Source of the DNA: Patescibacteria group bacterium
GTDB lineage: Bacteria > Patescibacteriota > Minisyncoccia > Phycocordibacterales > UBA9973
Length of the DNA: 5,308 bases
Direction of reading: 5' to 3'
NCBI GenBank assembly: GCA_018813625.1
Contig: JAHJBA010000045.1
Coordinates: forward strand, 1 to 5,308
Shown: positions 1 to 4,597 of the stretch, piece after piece
Layout: each line of letters starts with the position of its first letter
Position numbering within the stretch: position 1 is the first letter of the stretch
The notes under the pieces: generated by a model
Database searches by the model: none
Told to the model about the DNA's origin: nothing
The model's input: only the letters and a program-made list of their open reading frames with translations
Position numbers and translations under genes: made by a program

Positions 1-2
1 CG

Positions 3-1034
3 TTAACATATGTTTGGAGCGACAGTCAAACTGGAGATTCCATTAATGTTAGCCCATTAGTAACAACAGCTTATACCGTTGTTGGAACTGATGTGAACGG
101 ATGTTCAGCATCTTCGGGTGTTGTAACAGTTACCGCGAATCCTTTACCGAACTTAACTACAAGTGGTAATACGGCTATTTGCTTTGGAGATTCGGCTCAG
201 CTTAGTGTTGCAGGTGCTTTTACTTATTCATGGACACCATCAGCTGGATTAGATGATCCAAACATTTATAATCCCATGGCATCTCCTTTAAGTACCACGA
301 CCTACACTATTACTGGAACAATTGCAGGATGTTCAAACACTGCAACCTTAACAGTAACTGTGAATCCCTTACCGACAGCCAGCGTTAGCAATGACACTAC
401 TGTTTGTGCAGGAGCTCCCGCTATTCTTTATGCAGGAGGAGGGAGTGCTTATTTATGGAGTTCGGGTCAAACCGGATCATCAATCAATGTCACGCCTACA
501 GGAACAACAACCTATACAGTCACTGTTACAGCTTTAAATTGTAGCGATGTGGCAAGTGTTGTTGTAAATGTAATACCAGCGCCGACAGTTACTGCTACTG
601 CTTCCGGCAATGACACGATTTGTGCAGGGACATCAATTATTCTTAGCGCGAGTGGAGGAGACACATATACTTGGAGTGACGGTCAGTCCGGATCCTCTGT
701 AAATGTAAGTCCTCTAGTGACAACTACTTTCATGGTCACTGGCGTTGATGTAAATGGGTGTTCAGATGTGGCAATGGTGACGATAGAGGTTAATCCTATT
801 CCCAGTGTTTCAGCTATGGTTACGAAAGATAGTGTTTGTATAAATGGAAATGTTATCCATCTTACGGGGCAACCCATTGGTGGAGCATGGAGTGGGACCG
901 GCGTAAATGGGAATTATTTTTATCCATCTAGCGTTGGTATCGCAGGGTCGTATTTTGTGACCTATACATACATCAATTCCTTCGGATGCTCAGGAGTTGA
1001 TTCAACTGAGATAAGCGTAATTGCTACACCGGTA
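3..1034 (+). repeat. Tandem Ig/PKD-like protein repeats (one partial plus four modules)
   Basis: By eye the modules are: partial A 3-152, B 153-377, C 378-587, D 588-806 and E 807-1034. They share a WS[DS]xQxGxSxNV-like core strand (A, C, D), a TTxYTV strand, a late Cys followed by Ser, and NPLP/IPAP/NPIP linkers. B replaces the core with WTPSAGLDDP, a known variant of Bacteroidota PKD-like modules. E is the most divergent. A and D are the closest pair: 22 of 32 residues match over the strand from the Trp to the GCS motif, and their Trp codons are 657 bp apart. The boundaries are approximate. Confidence 0.75.
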
Positions 1035-1505
1035 ATAGACACTATGGGGTATGCAGGTAATGATTTTATGATCGTCGGAGATTTTTCTGGCGGGCCTATT
1101 GAAATCATTGTAGGCGGAGATCACTATGCTCCATATCTAGTCAACTCGACAACAGCCCTTTTTGAAAACGTTGTTATCCAGGACAGCGCCTTGGTACTGT
1201 TGTTGTACACAAATCTGGATGGTTGTTTTACTTACTCTAGTTACTACACTGGAGTTAACGAAACGCCAATAAAAGACGAAGATCTTAAAACATACCCAAA
1301 TCCTTTTTCCGACATTTTAAATGTTGAAATTCCGGATGGAAAATATGAGGTTATCCTAACTAACATGGTAGGACAGAATGTCCAAACTATGACAGTAGAC
1401 GGAAGCTTCATAATTTACCGAAATGGTTTAAAAGCAGGGTTATACTTGCTTCAGATTATTTCAAATGGTAAAACCATTTCCACCAGAGTCATGATTCAGG
1501 ATTAA
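3..1505 (+). CDS. Large secreted/surface protein with tandem Ig/PKD-like modules and a type IX secretion C-terminal sorting domain (5' end missing)
   Basis: The reading frame is open from the left edge, so this is the last 500 residues of a longer protein; a GTG at 93 lies inside a repeat module and is not a credible start. Residues 1-344 are about five Ig/PKD-like modules of 70-76 residues, rich in Thr, Ser, Val and Gly. Most have a Trp-Ser core strand, a TTTYTV-like strand, a Cys pair (ICxG early, GCS late) and an NPLP-type linker. Residues 345-428 are a less repetitive domain. Residues 429-500 carry a YPNPF motif (431-435), a VILTNMVGQ strand and a GLKAGLYLLQI strand, the pattern of the Por/T9SS type A sorting domain that directs export and surface attachment in Bacteroidota. 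The inferred role is a surface adhesin or structural protein; no enzymatic domain is visible. Sample rows run about 37-47% GC, clearly above the recombinase and fmt genes. A strong terminator follows the TAA stop. Family confidence is high; the specific role is unknown. Confidence 0.88.
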   Translation, partial: LTYVWSDSQTGDSINVSPLVTTAYTVVGTDVNGCSASSGVVTVTANPLPNLTTSGNTAICFGDSAQLSVAGAFTYSWTPSAGLDDPNIYNPMASPLSTTTYTITGTIAGCSNTATLTVTVNPLPTASVSNDTTVCAGAPAILYAGGGSAYLWSSGQTGSSINVTPTGTTTYTVTVTALNCSDVASVVVNVIPAPTVTATASGNDTICAGTSIILSASGGDTYTWSDGQSGSSVNVSPLVTTTFMVTGVDVNGCSDVAMVTIEVNPIPSVSAMVTKDSVCINGNVIHLTGQPIGGAWSGTGVNGNYFYPSSVGIAGSYFVTYTYINSFGCSGVDSTEISVIATPVIDTMGYAGNDFMIVGDFSGGPIEIIVGGDHYAPYLVNSTTALFENVVIQDSALVLLLYTNLDGCFTYSSYYTGVNETPIKDEDLKTYPNPFSDILNVEIPDGKYEVILTNMVGQNVQTMTVDGSFIIYRNGLKAGLYLLQIISNGKTISTRVMIQD

Positions 1506-1511
1506 ATATTT

Positions 1512-1549
1512 AAATCCCCAGTGTATCTTGTATGCATTGGGGATTTTTT
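1512..1549 (+). terminator. Strong intrinsic terminator after the T9SS-protein gene
   Basis: The arms 1512-1526 and 1532-1546 form a 15-bp stem with two G-U pairs and a CCCCA/TGGGG core. The loop is 5 nt (CTTGT) and the right arm runs into a T6 tract at 1544-1549. It begins 7 nt after the stop codon. It isolates the adhesin-like gene from the hibernation factor gene downstream. Confidence 0.9.
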
Positions 1550-1554
1550 AGTTA

Positions 1555-1563
1555 TGCTATAAT
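1555..1563 (+). promoter_or_regulatory. Extended -10 promoter for the ribosome hibernation factor gene
   Basis: The sequence is TGCTATAAT, a perfect TGn extension plus consensus -10 hexamer (1558-1563). No good -35 element is present; the appropriate upstream position falls inside the right arm of the preceding terminator (TTGGGG with a 15-bp gap is the nearest match). Transcription would start near 1570, leaving a leader of about 38 nt. This sigma70-type element differs from the TAnnTTTG promoter typical of Bacteroidota. Confidence 0.6.
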
Positions 1564-1607
1564 AAACACGAGAGTCGTACTATTATTAGTTTAATTAATC
1601 TAATTCT

Positions 1608-1991
1608 ATGAATATTAATTTACAAGGCAAAAATATGGACATAACGGAAGCCATTCATGACTATGTAATTAAAAAGATTACGAACTTAGGTAAATTGCTT
1701 ACAAAAATACAAGATTCTGGTGGCGAGGTCTTGGTTCAGTTTAGTGTAAGCAAGACGACGAATCATCACAGGTCTGGAGAAGTTTTTCGCGCAGATTGCA
1801 CGATTGTTATTGATGGGAAACAGTTTCATTCTAGTTCTGACAAGGAAGATATGAATGAAGCCATTGATGATGTAAAAGAAAAACTTTTTAGAGAAATTAG
1901 ACGCTCAAAAAATAAAAAAGAAGCTCTTTTTTTAAGGGGAGCCAATAGGGTAAAAAATATATTAAAGGGGCTTACAGACTGGAAGAAATAA
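1608..1991 (+). CDS. hpf: Ribosome hibernation promoting factor / RaiA family, short form
   Basis: The 127-residue product is a ribosome-associated inhibitor that binds the 30S decoding region when growth slows and protects idle ribosomes. The N-terminus (MNINLQGKNMDITEAIHDYV) matches the opening of the S30AE/HPF family, and the beta-alpha-beta-beta-beta-alpha pattern continues through VLVQFSVSKTT, FRADCTIVIDG and the KEDMNEAIDDVKEKLFREI helix. A basic tail (KNKKEALFLRGANRVKN) follows. It is slightly longer than E. coli HPF (95 residues) or RaiA (113) but lacks the C-terminal dimerisation domain of long HPF (about 190 residues in total). It should therefore not drive 100S formation in the long-HPF manner. 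The ATG at 1608 is the family's natural start, though no Shine-Dalgarno sequence precedes it (the upstream bases are TAATCTAATTCT). The gene has its own promoter and its 3' end overlaps the convergent fmt gene by 20 bp. Confidence 0.92.
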   Translation: MNINLQGKNMDITEAIHDYVIKKITNLGKLLTKIQDSGGEVLVQFSVSKTTNHHRSGEVFRADCTIVIDGKQFHSSSDKEDMNEAIDDVKEKLFREIRRSKNKKEALFLRGANRVKNILKGLTDWKK

Positions 1992-2814
1992 AATTTTTGT
2001 AATCAGTTTCTTTTTTTCCTTCAGGTAAAACCTTTAGTATTTTGAATTCGTTGTTTTCTAACTTTGCGTTTGCAATAATGATTCTCTTTCCGCGGTGGAA
2101 AAAGAAAATTCTTGGCCAGTTATAATAAGCACGGAATTTATTGAAATTTTTTATTGGGTCGTCATTTAAATCTATTAGTCCGTCTTCTTTTTTAATTTTT
2201 TTGCAGTAAGTTGCTTCGTGGTCATTTTGTGGGATAGGTTTCATTTTACCGATTATAAAATTAGGTAAAGTTTTTACTAAAAGTTTTCCTCCAATTTTTA
2301 TTAATCTTTCTCGTAAGGTTGGAGCTGTTTCGTCTGGATCTATTTGAGTTTTTTCGGAAGACAAAACAGGTCCAGAATCCATTTTGAATTCCATTTTTTG
2401 GATTGAGACTCCGGTTTCTGTTTCTCCGTTTAAAATAGCAGACTCGACGGGTGAGGCGCCACGATATTTGGGTAATAGGGAATAGTGAATATTTAAAGAG
2501 CCAAATTTGGGTAAATTTATCAATTCCTCAGGCATTATTTTGCCGTAGGCCACAACCACAAACAGGTTATAGCTTTTAGCTTTTAGCTTATAGATAAATT
2601 CTTCGTCTAATTTTTCCGGCTGCAAATATGGAATATTATTTTTTTCAGCCCAAATTTTTACAGGTGGGGGAGTAATTATCATTTTACGTCCTTTCGGCTT
2701 ATCTGGTGCAGTTATAATTAATGACGGCAAATAGTTGTTTTTTTTCAAAATTTCCAAAGTTTCGGATGCTACTTCTGGTGTTCCCCAAAATACAAAATTT
2801 AATTTATTGTTCAT
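1972..2814 (-). CDS. fmt: Methionyl-tRNA formyltransferase
   Basis: The enzyme transfers a formyl group from 10-formyl-tetrahydrofolate to Met-tRNAfMet in the cytosol for translation initiation. The 280-residue protein has the Rossmann-type formyltransferase domain: FVFWGTPEVAS near residues 7-17, APDKPKGRK (36-44), and the folate-site and catalytic segment LNIHYSLLPKYRGASPV (107-123). The catalytic triad equivalents are N108, H110 and D146 (in MDSGPVL), with the same N/H/D spacing as E. coli N106/H108/D144. Residues of about 200-280 form the smaller C-terminal tRNA-binding domain (YCKKIKKEDGLID, YNWPRIFF). The protein is shorter than E. coli Fmt (about 315) and ends soon after the PEGKKETDYKNF strand, so the last C-terminal strand is trimmed. 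The ATG lies 2 bp after the recombinase stop, which implies cotranscription and probable translational coupling; no Shine-Dalgarno is visible (ATATAAAAATG). Its 3' end overlaps hpf tail to tail. Confidence 0.95.
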   Translation of the reverse strand: MNNKLNFVFWGTPEVASETLEILKKNNYLPSLIITAPDKPKGRKMIITPPPVKIWAEKNNIPYLQPEKLDEEFIYKLKAKSYNLFVVVAYGKIMPEELINLPKFGSLNIHYSLLPKYRGASPVESAILNGETETGVSIQKMEFKMDSGPVLSSEKTQIDPDETAPTLRERLIKIGGKLLVKTLPNFIIGKMKPIPQNDHEATYCKKIKKEDGLIDLNDDPIKNFNKFRAYYNWPRIFFFHRGKRIIIANAKLENNEFKILKVLPEGKKETDYKNFISSSL

Positions 2815-2816
2815 TT

Positions 2817-3431
2817 TTATATATTATCAAATGGGCTTTTAATATTTTTAATAGCTGGATTCATGACATGAGTATATATTTGAGTTGTGCGAATATTAGA
2901 ATGTCCTAAAAGTTCTTGGACATAACGTACGTCGACTCCGTTTTCAAGTAGGTGAGTTGCAAAAGTATGTCTTAAACTATGAAAGGTGGCTGGTTTTGTA
3001 ATGCCTAACTTTTCAAGACTTTTTTGAAAAACTTTTTGTGCAGTTGCAGTTGTTAATTTTCCGCCCCTTTCGCTCTCAAATACATAATTCTCATTATTTT
3101 TTCCAGCGATCATGTTTTTTATTTCATTTAAAATTTTTTCGGGGAAAATTGTAATCCTATCTTTCATTCCTTTTGAACCCTTTAAGTGTATTGTTAATCC
3201 ATGCAAATCTAAATCTTTAATTTTTAAATTTACTAATTCACTTACTCTTAATCCAGAGCTATAGGCTAGGGTAATCATAAGTTTGTGTTTGTAATTTGTT
3301 ATGCTTTCTATTATCCTTTTTATTTCATCTCTTGATAATACAACAGGCAAGCTTTTGTTTCTTTTTGCAAATTTTAGGTTTATTTTTTCATATATTTTTA
3401 AGACCTGATTATAAAAAAAACTTAATAGCAT
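2817..3431 (-). CDS. Xer-like tyrosine recombinase, C-terminal catalytic part (separated from its N-terminus by a frameshift)
   Basis: The 204-residue reading frame holds a complete tyrosine-recombinase catalytic domain. All six active-site positions can be assigned: R62 (SGLRVSEL), K87 (the beta-hairpin lysine in GSKGMKDR), H151 and R154 (HSLRHTFATH), H177 (LLGHSNI) and the nucleophile Y186 (TQIYTHV). The family cuts and rejoins DNA through a 3'-phosphotyrosine, as in XerC/XerD dimer resolution or element integration. The frame's ATG at 3431 lies just before a T8 run (coding strand). The real homology begins at the run, with FFYNQVLKIYEKINL continuing the helix that ends the N-terminal fragment. 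Removing one T gives a single 273-residue protein from the ATG at 3639, a normal Xer length. Translated alone, this part would lack the core-binding domain and probably not act as a normal recombinase. The stop is 2 bp before fmt. Whether it is a host Xer or an element integrase cannot be told from the sequence. Confidence 0.85.
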   Translation of the reverse strand: MLLSFFYNQVLKIYEKINLKFAKRNKSLPVVLSRDEIKRIIESITNYKHKLMITLAYSSGLRVSELVNLKIKDLDLHGLTIHLKGSKGMKDRITIFPEKILNEIKNMIAGKNNENYVFESERGGKLTTATAQKVFQKSLEKLGITKPATFHSLRHTFATHLLENGVDVRYVQELLGHSNIRTTQIYTHVMNPAIKNIKSPFDNI

Positions 3432-3639
3432 TTAAATATAAATTGATGGTCTGTGGAGATTTTCCCTTATCTTTCAATAACAGGAGAAAGTCCTTTATGT
3501 TTTCTTCCTCCAGTTTATTTAAGTTTGCCTTTTTATATTTGAAATAAAACTCTAAGCACATCAAATAGGCCTTTATTGTTTTCGGGCTATAATTTCGTAA
3601 CCTTAGTTCTCTTAGGGCTTTATCCAAGTGTTCTTTCAT
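3409..3639 (-). CDS. Xer-like tyrosine recombinase, N-terminal core-binding domain (frameshifted fragment)
   Basis: This reading frame gives a SAM-like core-binding domain of phage-integrase/Xer type. It includes the characteristic RLRNYSPKTIKAYL helix start, IKDFLLLLKDKGKSPQTI and LYLNAIKFF, and then stops at TAA (3411-3409) straight after a T8 run. I chose the ATG at 3639 (MKEHLDKALREL), the normal Xer beginning; an in-frame ATG at 3699 would add 20 atypical residues (MCYVEYYIINYNRPLYLHF) and lies about where transcription should begin. No Shine-Dalgarno is visible before either. The domain normally clamps one face of the recombination site and helps hold the tetramer. Joined to the downstream frame by a one-base correction, it forms a full recombinase. 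The fragment is 76 residues long and is probably not functional alone. Confidence 0.75.
   Translation of the reverse strand: MKEHLDKALRELRLRNYSPKTIKAYLMCLEFYFKYKKANLNKLEEENIKDFLLLLKDKGKSPQTINLYLNAIKFFL
3413..3420 (-). other. T8 homopolymer (coding strand) at the recombinase frameshift
   Basis: The plus strand carries A8 here; the recombinase mRNA would carry U8. The N-terminal frame reads AAG TTT TTT TTA TAA and ends, while the catalytic domain is in the +1 frame (TTT TTT TAT AAT). Seven Ts would give a continuous IKFFYNQVLKIY. Possible causes are a sequencing or assembly error, a real inactivating or phase-variable slip, or transcriptional slippage producing some U7 mRNA. A -1 ribosomal shift would not join these frames. 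Confidence 0.8.
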
Positions 3640-3704
3640 GATAAAATGTAAATACAAAGGTCGATTATAGTTTATAATATAATACTCAACATAACACACA
3701 AAAT

Positions 3705-3733
3705 ATTATATCATAACCAAAAACAGTCCACAA
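3705..3733 (-). promoter_or_regulatory. Predicted promoter of the recombinase-fmt operon
   Basis: Read on the minus strand, a TTGTGG -35 element (3733-3728) is followed after exactly 17 bp by TATAAT (3710-3705), with a TGA extension directly before it (3713-3711). Transcription would begin near 3698, about 60 nt before the ATG at 3639. A second TATAAT at 3669-3664 has only a poorly spaced -35 (TTGAGT, 14 bp). An AT-only inverted repeat (TATAATAT/ATATTATA, 3673-3680 and 3703-3710) overlaps the -10 and could be an operator, though it may be chance. Confidence 0.55.
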
Positions 3734-3757
3734 AGAAACGAGTTAGCTGTAATTAAT

Positions 3758-3786
3758 TTGAAATTTGTAGCCTTTAATGGTATGGC
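3758..3786 (+). promoter_or_regulatory. Possible promoter of the HD-domain gene
   Basis: TTGAAA (3758-3763) lies 17 bp before TATGGC (3781-3786), which has a TGG extension at 3778-3780. The -10 match is only partial (TAT plus three mismatches). Transcription would start near 3793, leaving a leader of about 28 nt. The only other candidate, TAAAAT at 3806-3811, sits so close to the ATG at 3821 that the mRNA would be nearly leaderless. This is a weak prediction. Confidence 0.3.
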
Positions 3787-3820
3787 AAAAATTATTTTAT
3801 CAACTTAAAATACCCTACCA

Positions 3821-4462
3821 ATGAAAAATGAATTAAAAAATCAGTTAATCAAAATCGCCAAGGAGAAAATCCCAGATGTTGATGTTTCCCATGATTTTGA
3901 CCATGCAATGAGAGTTTTATCTAACGCTGAGAGAATTGCGAAAGATGAGGGTGGCGATTTGGATATTATTTTTCCCGCTGCCTTATTCCACGACATAATC
4001 GTGTATCCGAAAAATCATCCCAATAAACATAAATCACAAGAAGAAAGTGCGGAATCAGCGGAAAAAATACTAAATTCTTTTGGCAATTTCCCGCAAACAA
4101 AGATTGAAAAAGTAAAAACATGCATCTTGGAATGTTCTTTCAGCAAGGGAATCGTTCCTAAAATGTTAGAGTCGCAAATTTTGCAGGACGCTGACGGACT
4201 TGAAGCGACCGGTGCGATATCTATCATGAGAACTTATTCCTCGACTGGGCAGATGAAAAGACCTTTTTACAATATTGAAGATCCTTTTTGTAAAAATCGC
4301 GAACCGAATGCTACAAAATTTGCTCTTGATTTATTTTACGTACGATTACTAAAAGTTGCTAAAAGAATGCACACAAAAACAGCTAAAAAAATTGCCAAAA
4401 GAAGAACTGATTTTTTAATAATTTTTTTAAAAGAGTTTGAATTGGAGCTAAAAGGCAAATAA
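3821..4462 (+). CDS. HD-domain metal-dependent phosphohydrolase, YedJ/YpgQ-like
   Basis: The 213-residue soluble protein has the HD-superfamily metal-binding pattern in order: SHDFDHAMRV (H28), ALFHDIIV (H57, D58) and LQDADGLEATGAISIMRTY (D123/D125). The spacing and the DADxLEATGA segment resemble the YedJ/YpgQ-type uncharacterised HD hydrolases (COG1418-like), some of which hydrolyse nucleoside triphosphates or related phosphates; the substrate here is unknown. The last 30-40 residues form a Lys-rich helical tail (RMHTKTAKKIAKRR, then FLIIFLKEFELELKGK). No signal peptide or membrane segment is present. The ATG at 3821 is preceded by CCCTACCA, with no Shine-Dalgarno. The gene is transcribed alone, divergent from the recombinase, and ends before a bidirectional terminator shared with rpoC. 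The neighbours give no hint of its substrate. Confidence 0.85.
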   Translation: MKNELKNQLIKIAKEKIPDVDVSHDFDHAMRVLSNAERIAKDEGGDLDIIFPAALFHDIIVYPKNHPNKHKSQEESAESAEKILNSFGNFPQTKIEKVKTCILECSFSKGIVPKMLESQILQDADGLEATGAISIMRTYSSTGQMKRPFYNIEDPFCKNREPNATKFALDLFYVRLLKVAKRMHTKTAKKIAKRRTDFLIIFLKEFELELKGK

Positions 4463-4543
4463 TTTTGCCCGAATTATTTCGCTATCGCTCAAAATTCATT
4501 AAGTCTTCTCTATTTTCTACACCAGTCTCCAATTAACCAAAAC

Positions 4544-4579
4544 AAAAACCACCCTGAGTTTATTGAAGGGTGGTTTTTT
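4544..4579. terminator. Bidirectional intrinsic terminator between the HD gene and rpoC
   Basis: The 12-bp arms AAAAACCACCCT (4544-4555) and AGGGTGGTTTTT (4567-4578) pair perfectly around an 11-nt loop (GAGTTTATTGA). The A-tract on the left and T-tract on the right let it end transcription from both sides. It lies 81 bp past the HD-gene stop and 18 bp past the rpoC stop. The 4463-4543 stretch in front of it holds only a weak AATTTTG/CAAAATT inverted repeat (4461-4467 and 4490-4496). Confidence 0.88.
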
Positions 4580-4597
4580 AAATCTCTATTCACTATT

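Noticed and set aside
683..877. Minus-strand reading frame of 64 codons inside the T9SS-protein gene
   Set aside because: It lies wholly within a well-supported repeat-protein gene on the other strand, has no recognisable motif and no start signal.
1911..1935. A-rich/T-rich hairpin in the 3' part of hpf as a terminator for fmt
   Set aside because: The stem is almost entirely A-T with a 3-nt loop inside hpf coding sequence; it is too weak to call.
2721..2909. Plus-strand reading frame across the fmt start and recombinase end
   Set aside because: It is antisense to two recognised genes, with a Phe/Ile-rich sequence typical of the reverse of AT-rich coding DNA.
3296..3547. Plus-strand reading frame of 83 codons resembling a hydrophobic peptide
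   Set aside because: It is antisense to the recombinase; its hydrophobicity comes from reading Lys-rich codons (AAA) in reverse as Phe (TTT).
3661..3720. Possible dif-type Xer recombination site upstream of the recombinase
   Set aside because: The AT-rich inverted repeat has 8-bp arms and a 22-bp gap, whereas dif sites have 11-bp arms around a 6-8 bp centre; no dif-like core was found.
4015..4227. Minus-strand reading frame of 70 codons inside the HD gene
   Set aside because: It is a shadow of the HD-domain gene, whose metal-binding motifs are clear on the plus strand.
4461..4496. AATTTTG/CAAAATT inverted repeat just after the HD gene
   Set aside because: The arms are only 7 bp, separated by 22 nt and without a following T-tract, and a much better terminator lies at 4544-4579.
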